Shown in pieces: positions 8,898-17,825 of a DNA stretch of 64,000 bases; position 1 is the stretch's first letter; each line of letters opens with the position of its first letter. The stretch spans positions 1,364,001-1,428,000 of the forward strand of contig NZ_CP092832.1 of NCBI RefSeq assembly GCF_022532105.1. The letters are read 5' to 3'. The notes under the pieces are model-generated. The model was not told the origin of the DNA. It saw only the letters and a program-made list of their open reading frames with translations, and made no database searches. A program made the position numbers and the translations under genes. Origin of the DNA: Flavobacterium sp. HJ-32-4. GTDB lineage: Bacteria > Bacteroidota > Bacteroidia > Flavobacteriales > Flavobacteriaceae.

Positions 8898-11285
8898 ATG
8901 AAGACCCGATTCGAAAACGCCCGCCGACCCCTGCCGGCACGATCCATAAATGAACTCCAACACCGCATCCGCAAAGACGACCTGCCGCAAATTGTCATGC
9001 TGACGACCTTTCCCCCGCGCCAATGTGGTATCGCCACGTATTCGCAAGACCTGGTGCGCGCGATGGAGGCCCAGTTCCACCACTCCTTTGCGCTTCGGAT
9101 CGCAGCGCTTGAGAACGCGTATGAGAATACCTACACCTACGATAGCCCCGACGTGGCCTATACGTTGAATACGTCCCAACCCTCTTCGTATACGCGGTTG
9201 GCAGCGGATATCAATGCCAATGAGCGGGTACGTTTGGTTGTCATCCAACACGAGTTCGGACTTTTTGCCGGCAACGAAGCATCGCTGATGGCGTTTTTGG
9301 AAGCGGTGGAAAAACCGGTATGCCTGGTCTTCCACACCGTCTTACCCAACCCGAATGAAGGATTCCGTGCCCACGTGCAGGAGCTGTTAAACCGCGTCGA
9401 TTCCGTTGTCGTCATGACCCATCACGCCAAAGGGCTGCTGCAACGCGATTATGCCGTTTTGCGTGATTATGTCTCGGTAATTCCGCATGGTACCCACCTC
9501 GTCGGACCCGGTGACAAAGAGGTGTTGAAACGCAAATATGGATTCGAAGGACGCCGTGTGCTGTCGACCTTCGGTTTGCTCGGACGGGGAAAGAGTATCG
9601 AAACCACCCTTCGCGCCCTGCCGGAAGTGGTGCGCCAGTATCCGGATACGTTGTTCCTTATTATTGGAAAAACCCACCCGGGTGTCGTTAACGAGGAAGG
9701 AGAGGCGTATCGCGATATGTTAGAGGCGATGACGGACGAACTCGGCATCCGGCCGAATGTGCAGTTCATCAACCAATATGTCGCCCTTGACGAATTACTC
9801 GAATACCTGCAGTTGACGGATATCTACCTCTTTACATCCAAAGACCCGAACCAGGCGGTAAGCGGCACGTTTGCCTATGCCATGAGTTGCGGATGCCCCA
9901 TCATCTCAACACCCATTCCCCACGCCATCGAAGTGCTTGATGGCAACCGCGACCTCATGTTCGATTTCGACAATTCGGAACAGTTAGCCCAGGCCATCAA
10001 CCGTTTGTTGGGCGATGAAGAAGCGATGCGGGAGGCGATGTTGAACGGCCTCCATAAAATCACGCCGACCTCATGGGAGAACTCGGCCATCGCACACGCT
10101 AAGTTATTCCGGAAAATGACCCAGGGCGTCGGCTCGAAGACAGCCATCGAACTCCACTACCGCAATCCGGAGATCCGCCTCGACCACCTGAAAAGGATGA
10201 CGACCGAAATTGGCATGTACCAGTTTGCCAAACTCGGCGCTCCGAACCCCGATTTCGGCTATACCCTCGATGACAATGCCCGTGCTATGATCGCAACGGC
10301 GCAACACTATAAACTGACCCGTGATGAAGACGATTTCCGCTACCTGGCGACCTACCTCGACTTCATCGAATTCTGCCAACAGCCTGACGGTTCGTTTCTG
10401 AATTATGTGGATATCGAAAAACGCTTCACCCGACAGAATGCCGACGATAACCTGTCGGATTCGAACGGGCGTGCGATGTGGGCACTGGGTTACCTGATTT
10501 CACTGTCTGACATCATCCCACAGGACATCATAGTGAAAGCAAAGATCGTATTCCATAAAGCCACTTCAACGTTCCCCGATATGCACTCGCCGCGTGCGAT
10601 GGCGTTCAGCATCAAGGGACTCTACTACTACCACCGCGGTGAACAACTCGCAGAGCATGTGGCAATGGCGCAACTGCTGGCTGACCGACTGGTGCGTTCG
10701 TACCACGTTGAGGCCGAGACCGAATGGAAATGGTTTGAGAGCTACCTGACCTATGCCAACTCTGTCTTGCCCGAGGCCGTGTTGTGTGCCTATTGTATGA
10801 CGGGAAAGGCCGTTTACCGGGATGTGGCGCTTGAATCGTTCCATTTCCTGTTGGAACAGACGTTCCGCGACGAAGGAATTAAAGTGGTATCCAACCGCAG
10901 CTGGATGTTGAAAGGAAAAGAAAAAGAAGAATTTGGCGAGCAGCCGATTGACGTCGCCTACACCATTTTAGCGCTACGGAAGTTCCATGATGTATTCAAG
11001 GACCGTTCGTACCTGAAAAAAATGGAGAAAGCGTTTAACTGGTTTTTGGGGAATAACCACTTGAACCAGATCATTTATAACCCGCAAACGGGCGGATGCT
11101 ATGACGGACTAGAGGAAACCTGCGTCAACCTGAACCAGGGGGCCGAGTCAACTGTAAGTTACCTAATGGCGCGGCTCACCATCCACAAACACTTGTCGTT
11201 TGAAGAGGAAACATTGACGGTCAAAGCACCTCGTATTACAACGGAGTTGTCGGGGCGTCAGAAGAAAGCCAATACGGTTGCTTAA
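8898..11285 (+). CDS. GT4 glycosyltransferase with C-terminal helical glycosidase-like domain
   Basis: This is a 795-residue two-part protein. Residues about 30-410 form a GT-B fold of family GT4: MLTTFPPRQCGIATYSQDL at the start, the donor-site strand STFGLLGRGKSIETTL around 217, and SGTFAYAMSCGCPIISTPIPHAIEVL around 320. Residues about 430-780 form an all-helical region with YTLDDNARAMIA and SDSNGRAMWALG motifs like those of six-hairpin glycosidases. Similar fusions in Bacteroidota are linked to mannose-type glycan synthesis, but the sugar cannot be read here. There is no signal peptide. The 3' end overlaps the convergent acyltransferase gene by 4 bp. Confidence 0.8.
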   Translation: MKTRFENARRPLPARSINELQHRIRKDDLPQIVMLTTFPPRQCGIATYSQDLVRAMEAQFHHSFALRIAALENAYENTYTYDSPDVAYTLNTSQPSSYTRLAADINANERVRLVVIQHEFGLFAGNEASLMAFLEAVEKPVCLVFHTVLPNPNEGFRAHVQELLNRVDSVVVMTHHAKGLLQRDYAVLRDYVSVIPHGTHLVGPGDKEVLKRKYGFEGRRVLSTFGLLGRGKSIETTLRALPEVVRQYPDTLFLIIGKTHPGVVNEEGEAYRDMLEAMTDELGIRPNVQFINQYVALDELLEYLQLTDIYLFTSKDPNQAVSGTFAYAMSCGCPIISTPIPHAIEVLDGNRDLMFDFDNSEQLAQAINRLLGDEEAMREAMLNGLHKITPTSWENSAIAHAKLFRKMTQGVGSKTAIELHYRNPEIRLDHLKRMTTEIGMYQFAKLGAPNPDFGYTLDDNARAMIATAQHYKLTRDEDDFRYLATYLDFIEFCQQPDGSFLNYVDIEKRFTRQNADDNLSDSNGRAMWALGYLISLSDIIPQDIIVKAKIVFHKATSTFPDMHSPRAMAFSIKGLYYYHRGEQLAEHVAMAQLLADRLVRSYHVEAETEWKWFESYLTYANSVLPEAVLCAYCMTGKAVYRDVALESFHFLLEQTFRDEGIKVVSNRSWMLKGKEKEEFGEQPIDVAYTILALRKFHDVFKDRSYLKKMEKAFNWFLGNNHLNQIIYNPQTGGCYDGLEETCVNLNQGAESTVSYLMARLTIHKHLSFEEETLTVKAPRITTELSGRQKKANTVA

Positions 11286-12436
11286 GAGGAACCATCCTTA
11301 AAGGGATGGCGTTGCTGCCATTCGGTTTTCGGCTCGAGTAACCGGAAGATACGATCCAGGAATCGGTGGATGAGCGGGTTCGAATGCCGGATGAGTCCGA
11401 GCATTTCAACCGGCTCAGCCCCCACCGAACTCTTGATTTCCAGCGCCGTGCGGGCAAACACCACCGTGCGGAATCCTTTTCGGATGGAATAGGCTACCAT
11501 GTCGTAAAGCATGTTCAGGTAAAGCATTTTCTCGCGCTGGATGTCTTCATCGTAGCCGAGAAAATAGGTGTCCATGGCCGTCCCGTTTCGAATCAGCGTG
11601 TTGAACCCGACGAGTTTATCGTTGAGGAAGTAGCCGTAGAAATGAAAGCGGTCGCCCAGACGCCGCTTCAGATCCGCAAAGTGGCCTTTCGTCAGGAAAA
11701 AGGTGTTGAATGGAGCGTTCTTTGCAACGTGTCGGTACAGTTGGTCGATTTCGGTTTCGAGCCGTTCGATTTCCTCACATTTCATTTTCCGTTTTTCGAT
11801 GCCGTCCGCCCGTTTGTGGGAGCGCTTGAACTGGTCGCGGTATTTTTTGGTAAGATCGCCTACATAATCGTCGATTGAGCTCCATCGTTCCGGAATGTGG
11901 AATACCATGTTGGGTTGGGTAGAAAACCGGACGTACCCTGGCAGGAAGGTTTCCAATTGTGTCAGTTGCCCCGGCAGGAAATCTTTGATCGACGTGATGT
12001 GTACGCGCCGTTTTTGCGACCTATAGTACGTTTGCAGCGACTGTATCGCGTCGCCGATCGCCGGCAGGTAGCGGTCCGGCTGGATATCGGGATGGAAGTA
12101 AAAAGCGTTCTGGCCGGTCAGCATGTTATTGCCGATGAACAGCACATGCGAGGCAAACTTCCGGAAGACGAAATTCCGAACCGTCGTTTTCATGCAATTG
12201 TCGCGTTCCCCAAACGATTCGAGTCGGTTCAGGTCGAGGAATTGCGACAGCATGACCCCGCATAATTTTGCTCCGTCGAAAAAACCGACGAACCGACAGT
12301 CCATGTTATCCGGTCCGGACTGGTCAAGCACCGAAAGATACGAACGCGAGAGGAAGATGTTTCCGCCGGTACAATCGTCCCAGTCGGAAGGCAGCGCTTC
12401 CGCGGAAGCGTATAAAGTAAAGGAAATGGAATCCAT
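11282..12436 (-). CDS. FemAB/GNAT-like acyltransferase (peptidogalycan-type)
   Basis: This 384-residue cytoplasmic protein looks like the N-acyltransferase superfamily group often named peptidogalycan biosynthesis or BioF2-like acetyltransferase. It has an N-terminal GNAT-like half, the middle segment DLTKKYRDQFKRSHKRADGIEK (a charged helix as in FemAB proteins), and a second GNAT half ending in NMLYDMVAYSIRKGFRTVVFARTALEIKSSVGAEP. The likely role is transfer of an acyl or amino-acyl group to an envelope precursor; the substrate is unknown. A terminator for the upstream DUF1761 gene lies directly before the ATG, so it is probably transcribed on its own. Confidence 0.65.
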   Translation of the reverse strand: MDSISFTLYASAEALPSDWDDCTGGNIFLSRSYLSVLDQSGPDNMDCRFVGFFDGAKLCGVMLSQFLDLNRLESFGERDNCMKTTVRNFVFRKFASHVLFIGNNMLTGQNAFYFHPDIQPDRYLPAIGDAIQSLQTYYRSQKRRVHITSIKDFLPGQLTQLETFLPGYVRFSTQPNMVFHIPERWSSIDDYVGDLTKKYRDQFKRSHKRADGIEKRKMKCEEIERLETEIDQLYRHVAKNAPFNTFFLTKGHFADLKRRLGDRFHFYGYFLNDKLVGFNTLIRNGTAMDTYFLGYDEDIQREKMLYLNMLYDMVAYSIRKGFRTVVFARTALEIKSSVGAEPVEMLGLIRHSNPLIHRFLDRIFRLLEPKTEWQQRHPFKDGSS

Positions 12437-12466
12437 TAAAAAACCGCCCCGATTAGATGGGGCGGT
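12437..12466 (-). terminator. Intrinsic terminator of the DUF1761 gene
   Basis: On the minus strand an 8-bp GC-rich stem (ACCGCCCC with GGGGCGGT, 8-base loop) is followed by a run of six T. It ends 1 bp before the ATG of the next gene. Confidence 0.88.
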
Positions 12467-12484
12467 GATGATGCGTATTGTGCG

Positions 12485-12970
12485 TTATATCCAGGCGGAA
12501 AGGATACCACCCATTAAAATGAAACAGACCACCCAGTAACCGGTATTGATCCAAATGTATTTCCAGGATTTCATTTCGAACATCGCATTGATGGCGACCA
12601 TCGGCAATGCCAGGAAGACGCCGAGAATGGTTCCGTGGAGTGCGCCGTGTTTGAACGTACGCCATTTCGTTTCAAATTCAGGAGCGGAATCGATAAAGGC
12701 TTTCAACTTCTCCGGACTGTCACCAAAGTAGCTGTAAACGCCCATTTGGTGAATTACGATGTTTTGGAGCATGATGGCGGCCATGAAAGCAAAGACATAG
12801 CATAAAAGGAATACGACGCCCATGTTACGTCCACTGTTCCGGAGTTTTTCTTCCGTCAAGCCGGCTGCGTTCATCCACGCGTTGCCGAACACTTTCGGGT
12901 TGTACCAGATAAACCCGACCACGAAGCTCACGAGTGCCGCGACGGCACAGTGTAAAAAAAGTTCTCCCAT
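12485..12970 (-). CDS. DUF1761 family membrane protein
   Basis: This 161-residue protein has four hydrophobic segments and the DUF1761 opening pattern (FVVGFIWYNPKVFGNAWM, then GVVFLLCYVFAFMAAIML). It is a predicted inner-membrane protein of unknown function. The minus-strand TACTTTTG -7 box at 12999-13006 lies 28 bp before the ATG, and a strong terminator follows the stop, so this is a single-gene unit. Confidence 0.85.
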   Translation of the reverse strand: MGELFLHCAVAALVSFVVGFIWYNPKVFGNAWMNAAGLTEEKLRNSGRNMGVVFLLCYVFAFMAAIMLQNIVIHQMGVYSYFGDSPEKLKAFIDSAPEFETKWRTFKHGALHGTILGVFLALPMVAINAMFEMKSWKYIWINTGYWVVCFILMGGILSAWI

Positions 12971-12998
12971 TTTTTTGGTGTTTTAAGGTTGGTTGACT

Positions 12999-13006
12999 CA
13001 AAAGTA
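12999..13006 (-). promoter_or_regulatory. -7 box (TACTTTTG) for DUF1761 gene
   Basis: Exact match to TAnnTTTG on the minus strand, 28 bp before the ATG at 12970. Confidence 0.6.
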
Positions 13007-13059
13007 GCTTTTTTTTCGCACCGGACGATGCGCCCCATTCAAACGCCGTCGATTTTTTG

Positions 13060-13067
13060 TATCTTTC
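13060..13067 (+). promoter_or_regulatory. -7 box (TATCTTTC) for the PAS histidine kinase
   Basis: TATCTTTC matches TAnnTTTG at seven of eight positions and lies 23 bp before ATG 13091. It excludes the longer open frame that begins at 12989. Confidence 0.5.
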
Positions 13068-13090
13068 AGGAGACATGCCTACTTCCCACC

Positions 13091-14248
13091 ATGCCCACAT
13101 CTTCATCTGAACCCAACGCGACATTGTCACCCGAGCTGCGCCTGCGGGAACTCGAGCGTTCGGAGGCGTTCCTGAAAGCTATTTTGCATTCTACCCATTA
13201 TGGTATCGCCAGCTATGAGCCGGTTCGTGATGACAGCGGAACGATTACCGACTTTCGCATTGCGTATACCAATCCAGAGGTACCGGCCAATTTTGGACTG
13301 AAACCGGAAGACGTTGCCGGCAAAACCTGCCGCGAGGTATACCCAGGCATTTTCGACAACGGCGTTTTTGACCATCTTGTGAAGGCACTGGAAACGGGTG
13401 AGACCGTGACGTATGAAGTCGCGACCGACGCTTCCGGAGACGAAATATGGCTGGAAGCGACGGTCGAAAAGCTGGGTGATTCGGTTACGGTGACGTCCAA
13501 AAACATCACGCCTGAGAAAATCGCCGCGTTGCGATTGGAACAGATGAATGCGCTGCTGCAGGGGCAAAACAAAGACCTGGCGTCGTTTACCTACATCGCG
13601 TCCCACGACCTGCAGGAGCCGTTGCGGAAAATCCAGATGTTTACCAGTCGCATCCTTGAAAACGACCGCGACCGGTTGTCACCGACGTCACTTTCGTATT
13701 TCGAAAACATCGTAGCCACCGCCGGCCGCATGCAGCACCTGATACAGGCGTTGCTGGGGTATTCCGGACTTGGAACAGGCCAGCAGAAGCCTGAAAAAGT
13801 GTCGCTATCGGTTGTCCTTAAAGAGGCATTACAGAATATGGAAGGAGTGGTTGATGACATCGATACCATCCTTGAAGTAGGTTCCTTACCGACGCTTACC
13901 GTCCGTCGGCTACCGATGCAGCAGGTATTTGCCAATTTGATCGGCAATGCCATCAAGTATGCAAAGCCCGGGCAGCGTCCCGAAATTAGGGTAGGGGCAG
14001 AACGCGTCAGCGTCGACGGTCGTGCGTTTTGGAAGATTGCCGTGACGGATACGGGTATCGGTTTCGACCCGCAATACAAAGACCGTATTTTCGAAGTCTT
14101 CCAACGGCTTCACGGCAGGAAGGAGTATGAAGGTACCGGAGTAGGACTGGCCATCTGCAAGAAAATACTCGAGCAGCACGGTGGCTTTATCGAGGCGGAC
14201 GGGCAGCCGGGCGTAGGCGCGGAGTTCCGTTTTTTTATTCCTGCCTGA
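13091..14248 (+). CDS. PAS-domain sensor histidine kinase
   Basis: This soluble protein of about 385 residues has an N-terminal PAS domain (about 20-140, with FRIAYTNPEVPANFGLKPEDVAGKT), then a HisKA dimerisation helix with phospho-accepting His in SHDLQEPLRKIQ (about residue 172), then an ATPase domain. The ATPase boxes are N box QVFANLIGNAIKYAK, G1 DTGIGFDP and G2 GTGVGLAICKKI. There is no membrane segment and no response regulator gene next to it, so it is an orphan cytoplasmic kinase of the phytochrome-like/PAS group. The start was set by the promoter; the open frame extends upstream to a TTG at 12989. Confidence 0.88.
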   Translation: MPTSSSEPNATLSPELRLRELERSEAFLKAILHSTHYGIASYEPVRDDSGTITDFRIAYTNPEVPANFGLKPEDVAGKTCREVYPGIFDNGVFDHLVKALETGETVTYEVATDASGDEIWLEATVEKLGDSVTVTSKNITPEKIAALRLEQMNALLQGQNKDLASFTYIASHDLQEPLRKIQMFTSRILENDRDRLSPTSLSYFENIVATAGRMQHLIQALLGYSGLGTGQQKPEKVSLSVVLKEALQNMEGVVDDIDTILEVGSLPTLTVRRLPMQQVFANLIGNAIKYAKPGQRPEIRVGAERVSVDGRAFWKIAVTDTGIGFDPQYKDRIFEVFQRLHGRKEYEGTGVGLAICKKILEQHGGFIEADGQPGVGAEFRFFIPA

Positions 14249-14644
14249 TTACAGTGGCGCGTCGTCGGATGAAATCGAGCTTCCCTGGTCGTCATCCCCC
14301 TCGAGGTTGTCGCGCAGCAAATAGTCATCCTGTGAAAAGGCATCCGCGTTGCGGGAATTTTCACTGTGCGTATGGAATTTTTGTGTTTCGGTTTCATTCC
14401 CAAATTCCATCGTATCGGATAAGGTTAGGTCTTCCGGCGTTTTCGTATAGCTGACACCAGGCTGTTCAAGTGCCAGGTATTTATCTTCCGACGTATAGGC
14501 AAAATCATCTCCGTCGGGCCGGCCTTCCCGTTCATGGAGGCGGTCCTGGTGCTCTCGACTGATGGAGTCGTCGTGTTCGCGGGTCATCGTTTTGGCAGGG
14601 TGGGAGGGAGACGTGCCCTCGTGGTGTGGGTGTTCGGTTTCCAT
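14249..14644 (-). CDS. Hypothetical acidic hydrophilic protein
   Basis: This 131-residue protein is extremely hydrophilic, rich in Asp, Glu, His and Ser, with no hydrophobic core segment. It is probably largely disordered (HEGTSPSHPAKTMTREH at the start, EGDDDQGSSISSDDAPL at the end). I do not recognise a family. It abuts the histidine kinase gene tail to tail, its stop lying immediately after the kinase stop. A real gene is supported by uninterrupted length and by its exact fit between neighbours, but the evidence is modest. Confidence 0.5.
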   Translation of the reverse strand: METEHPHHEGTSPSHPAKTMTREHDDSISREHQDRLHEREGRPDGDDFAYTSEDKYLALEQPGVSYTKTPEDLTLSDTMEFGNETETQKFHTHSENSRNADAFSQDDYLLRDNLEGDDDQGSSISSDDAPL

Positions 14645-14757
14645 GACAATTGTTTTTCCGAAGTTACCTCCTGCCGCACGTTTGCCTCTTACAGAATTTC
14701 ACCAGGTTCTGACAGTTTCAACAGGTAGGACGTCAGATATAATCAAAGTCATGTTGC

Positions 14758-14856
14758 GTCGTCCCCTTCCTCTCTCCTCTCTCCTCTTTCTTCTTTCTTC
14801 TCTCTTATTGCCTCTTTCCTCCTTCTTCTCACTCCTCTCTTTTCCCTATCTTTACC
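14758..14856 (+). repeat. Polypyrimidine tract upstream of crcB
   Basis: About 95 bases are almost pure C and T on the plus strand, built from CTCTCCT and CTTTCTTCT units. It lies directly upstream of and into the crcB promoter. It is not coding on either strand in any convincing way. Confidence 0.8.
14847..14854 (+). promoter_or_regulatory. -7 box (TATCTTTA) for crcB
   Basis: TATCTTTA fits TAnnTTTG at seven of eight positions and lies 4 bp before the ATG, implying an almost leaderless transcript. The polypyrimidine tract occupies the place of the -33 element. Confidence 0.45.
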
Positions 14857-14858
14857 CC

Positions 14859-15224
14859 ATGCGAACCCTCGTTCTTGTCGCCATCGGTGGTGCCCTCGGA
14901 AGTGTCTTCCGTTATCTGGTTTCCCAGTGGGTGCCGCGCGCCCTGCCCGGAGATTTCCCATGGGCGACGTTTGGGATCAACTTGTTGGGTTCCTTTCTCA
15001 TCGGCGCTTTGATGGGGCGATTGGCGCCCGAAGACACCGGTCTTCGGTTCTTGCTCGTGACGGGTTTTTGTGGTGGCTTTACTACGTTTTCCGCGTTTAC
15101 GTATGAGACGATGCAACTCGTCCAGAACGGACACTACTTCCTCGCCGTTTCGTATGCGGCAGGCAGTATGCTACTAGGTACGGCTCTCGTGGTCTTAGGA
15201 ATGCGCATCTTCACAGGCGCTTAA
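14859..15224 (+). CDS. crcB: CrcB/FluC fluoride channel
   Basis: This 121-residue protein has four transmembrane helices and the family motifs GGALGSVFRYLVS near the start, FGINLLGSFLIG (the conserved Asn-containing helix), and GFCGGFTTFSAFTYE (the Gly-Phe-Thr-Thr-Phe-Ser break with the Phe box and Na+ site). FluC channels are dual-topology dimers that export fluoride. The open frame extends 99 codons upstream through the polypyrimidine tract, but ATG 14859 gives the family length and lies just after a -7 box. No fluoride riboswitch was seen. Confidence 0.93.
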   Translation: MRTLVLVAIGGALGSVFRYLVSQWVPRALPGDFPWATFGINLLGSFLIGALMGRLAPEDTGLRFLLVTGFCGGFTTFSAFTYETMQLVQNGHYFLAVSYAAGSMLLGTALVVLGMRIFTGA

Positions 15225-15228
15225 AAAA

Positions 15229-15244
15229 CACGTATTTCTACGTG
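15229..15244 (+). promoter_or_regulatory. Shared operator, copy a (CACGTA-N4-TACGTG)
   Basis: A perfect inverted repeat CACGTATTTCTACGTG, preceded by an A run, lies immediately after the crcB stop. A -7-like TATCTTAG at 15267-15274 begins 30.5 bp from its centre. The same arrangement recurs at 37001, 42445 and 53353. Confidence 0.75.
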
Positions 15245-15343
15245 CTTTTGTAGAACCGTTTTATCTTATCTTAGCCGTGAGGGTAGGTATGTCAGTCGAT
15301 TAGTCGGATGCATCGCCTGCTCCCGAACCAAACAAAACACAAC

Positions 15344-15454
15344 ATGAGCCACGTAGTACCTGCCGGAAACGGTTGCGGGTTGCCTGTTTTTCCCTCGCCG
15401 CTGAGACGTGTATACCGTTCGGTCTCTCACACTAAATTGCCACAACATGTTTAA
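15344..15454 (+). CDS. Possible 36-codon leader ORF overlapping the next start
   Basis: An ATG at 15344 behind an A/C-rich leader opens a 36-codon frame whose TAA (15452-15454) overlaps the ATG of the next gene (15447-15449). It lies wholly inside the expected 5' leader of the operon transcribed from about 15280. This arrangement would allow translational coupling. The predicted peptide has no recognised family, and chance is a real alternative. Confidence 0.25.
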   Translation: MSHVVPAGNGCGLPVFPSPLRRVYRSVSHTKLPQHV

Positions 15455-17075
15455 TTCTCCCGCTTTGGATATCGCCATCGGGTTGGTATTCATTTTCCTG
15501 TTGTATAGCTTATTGGCGACGTCCATACAGGAGGCCATTTCGACCGGACTCAGCCTTCGTGCGAAAATGCTTCGAAAGAGTATCATTGAGAACATGCTTT
15601 CCGATACGCCTGAAATCAGTAAGTGGGAAGCAGCGCTCTTCAAGGCAAAAGCGTGGTTTCGGCAATTGAAGGTGCTTGTCAAACTGGCGCCCAAGAACGA
15701 ATGTGATGGTCTGGGGGATCGATTTTACAAGCATCCGCTCATCAAGAACTATGGTGAAAGCCATTTCTTTCCGTTACCGTCTTACATTCCGCGGGATAAC
15801 TTTTCCGCTGTGCTGTTGGACATCCTGCTGAAAGACTTTTCAGAAAACGTGGCCGTTATCGCCGCAGAGAAGATCAAGAACGGCGTTACCCATTCACAGG
15901 CGGAAACCGAGGAGCTTTTGCGCAGCCTGCCGGATGCGAAGAAGATACGGGAAATCCTGACGTACCACATTACGTGTTATGAAAGCGACAATTCCCATGT
16001 TTGTTATTTACCGAAAGAGACGTGCCGGATTTTGGAGATGCACCTCCGCAACAGCTACGACCAGTTGCATACGTTCTGTAGCCGGCTTGAGAGTTGGTTC
16101 GACGATTCGATGCGCCGTGTGTCGGGTTGGTACAAACGCAAGACGCAGTTCATCCTCTTTCTCATTGGGTTGGGTATCGCATTTTTCTTCAACGTTGATA
16201 CCATTGAGATATCCAGTCGGCTGAGCACCGACAAAGACGCCCGCGACAAGTTGGTCAATATGGCGATGAAGGCGTCTGAGCAATACAAAGACGATCCACG
16301 GGTGCAACAACTCACCGATTCCGCCAAAGCGCACGGATTGACGGAAGCGGAAAATGCCGAACTCCAGGATTTGCGACAGCGCTACGATCGCCAAATGGAC
16401 GAAGCGCGGAAAACCATAGACGGCGATATCTCAACCGCCAATAACATCCTGTCGGTCGGATGGAATGAGTTCGGGCAATTCGACCAATCCTACATTAACC
16501 ACGTCAAGGTTGACCCGTCATGGTGGGGTGTCGATTTTGCCTCCGCCTGGCGACGCAGCCATGAGAAGAATGATTCCCTGCAAATGCTGGGTCAGAAAAT
16601 CAGTCTGGATCTTGACATCGCCCTCGACTCGATTAATCGCCTGAAACCGGTCGAGGCACTGGCGCGTACCACCGATCGGGCGGCCGCGGCGCTCCATTCC
16701 AAAAAGATCGCTCGTTTGGACCTTCAGAAAAAACTGCTGCGTGAGAGGGCCCATCTCAAATGTGACTCCATTGAGAATGCCGCTTATTTCGCGGTGCTTA
16801 AAAAAGACCATCCGGTTGCCATGCGCGTAAGGTATATGGCCTGGTCGATGAACGCCCGGAAACTCCTTGGTTTCCTGGTGTTAGCCTTCGGAATTTGCCT
16901 CGGCGCGCCGTTCTGGTTCGACCTGCTCAACAAACTGGTGACGCTTCGTGGCGCGGGTAAAAAAGAAACCGGCGATAATACAGCTAAAATAACGCCGTCG
17001 GCACCGCCGTCGGTAGCACCACCAATACAAGTAACAGTTAATAACCAACAAAGCGGTGAGGAGGCCGTAGGATAA
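15447..17075 (+). CDS. Three-TM protein of unknown function, head of accessory operon
   Basis: This protein of about 542 residues has an N-terminal membrane helix (about 6-28, DIAIGLVFIFLLYSLLATS followed by IQEAI), a soluble domain, a second helix near 230, a long helical hydrophilic section (about 250-450, coiled-coil-like), and a third helix near 475 (GFLVLAFGICLGAPFWFDLL). It ends in a Pro/Ala-rich tail. The start helix and the GAPFWFDLLNKL segment look like a widespread but uncharacterised bacterial protein family; I cannot name it. ATG 15447 is chosen over an in-frame upstream start because the hydrophobic helix then begins directly. The next gene starts 3 bp after the stop. Transcription is probably driven by the operator-linked promoter at 15229-15274. 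Confidence 0.75.
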   Translation: MFNSPALDIAIGLVFIFLLYSLLATSIQEAISTGLSLRAKMLRKSIIENMLSDTPEISKWEAALFKAKAWFRQLKVLVKLAPKNECDGLGDRFYKHPLIKNYGESHFFPLPSYIPRDNFSAVLLDILLKDFSENVAVIAAEKIKNGVTHSQAETEELLRSLPDAKKIREILTYHITCYESDNSHVCYLPKETCRILEMHLRNSYDQLHTFCSRLESWFDDSMRRVSGWYKRKTQFILFLIGLGIAFFFNVDTIEISSRLSTDKDARDKLVNMAMKASEQYKDDPRVQQLTDSAKAHGLTEAENAELQDLRQRYDRQMDEARKTIDGDISTANNILSVGWNEFGQFDQSYINHVKVDPSWWGVDFASAWRRSHEKNDSLQMLGQKISLDLDIALDSINRLKPVEALARTTDRAAAALHSKKIARLDLQKKLLRERAHLKCDSIENAAYFAVLKKDHPVAMRVRYMAWSMNARKLLGFLVLAFGICLGAPFWFDLLNKLVTLRGAGKKETGDNTAKITPSAPPSVAPPIQVTVNNQQSGEEAVG

Positions 17076-17077
17076 GT

Positions 17078-17818
17078 ATGCTACAAATTCGCGTAACAGC
17101 CAACACGTTAAACAAACGAAACAAAATTCCAACCCAGTTACCCGATCCGGGAAGTATTTCCGGCACCGTGACCAAAGGGTTCACCTTCGAAGGTATCGAA
17201 GTAACAGACGTCCGCAGCGATCTCGGCAAATGGTACCGTGATCGTGACGGGCAATACTATTGGGGTGGTGGAGTGGAAGTAATCGGCGTATTGCCCGATC
17301 CGGTAACGCCACCGTCAAATGATGTCACCATCCAAAAGGCCGGCCGCATGATAACGACACCCGAACTGGTGCAGCGTTTTGGCAAGCCCGACGAAGACGG
17401 ATCCGACTATCTGGTAAAGATCGAGCTCCCTTATCCGATGCGTTTGGCCTGGGATACGAAAAGCTCGGTTAAGTCCATCACCTGTCACAAACTCGTAGCC
17501 GAGGACCTTAAGAAAGTCTTCGCCGATATCCTGAAAGACTATGGTCTGCCGAAGATACAGGAGTTAGGCATCGATCTCTATGGCGGCTGCTTCAACTTCC
17601 GCAAAATGCGTGGCGGCGACGATTATTCGCGTCACAGTTGGGGCGTGGCGATCGACCTCGACCCAGAACGTAACCAATTGAAAGAAACCAGCGCGACGGC
17701 CCGTTTTGCCCGTCCGGAATACCGCAAGATGATCGCAGCATTCTATCGGCATAATTTCGTGTCATTGGGATGGGAGAAGAACTACGACTGGATGCACTTC
17801 GAAGTAAGGGCAAAGTAG
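17078..17818 (+). CDS. SH3-like + M15 (VanY-type) peptidase, no signal peptide
   Basis: This 246-residue protein has an N-terminal bacterial SH3-like domain (about 1-72, ending in YYWGGGVEVIGVLP) and a C-terminal M15 peptidase domain. The zinc-site motif is SRHSWGVAIDLDP (about residue 190-203, His and Asp ligands), completed by NYDWMHFEV near the end (Asp and His). M15 enzymes cut peptidoglycan cross-links or stem peptides. No signal peptide or membrane segment is present, so it either acts like a phage endolysin, is exported by another route, or needs lysis. It sits 3 bp behind the TM protein and 7 bp before the next gene, in a tight operon. Confidence 0.85.
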   Translation: MLQIRVTANTLNKRNKIPTQLPDPGSISGTVTKGFTFEGIEVTDVRSDLGKWYRDRDGQYYWGGGVEVIGVLPDPVTPPSNDVTIQKAGRMITTPELVQRFGKPDEDGSDYLVKIELPYPMRLAWDTKSSVKSITCHKLVAEDLKKVFADILKDYGLPKIQELGIDLYGGCFNFRKMRGGDDYSRHSWGVAIDLDPERNQLKETSATARFARPEYRKMIAAFYRHNFVSLGWEKNYDWMHFEVRAK

Positions 17819-17825
17819 TCATACG

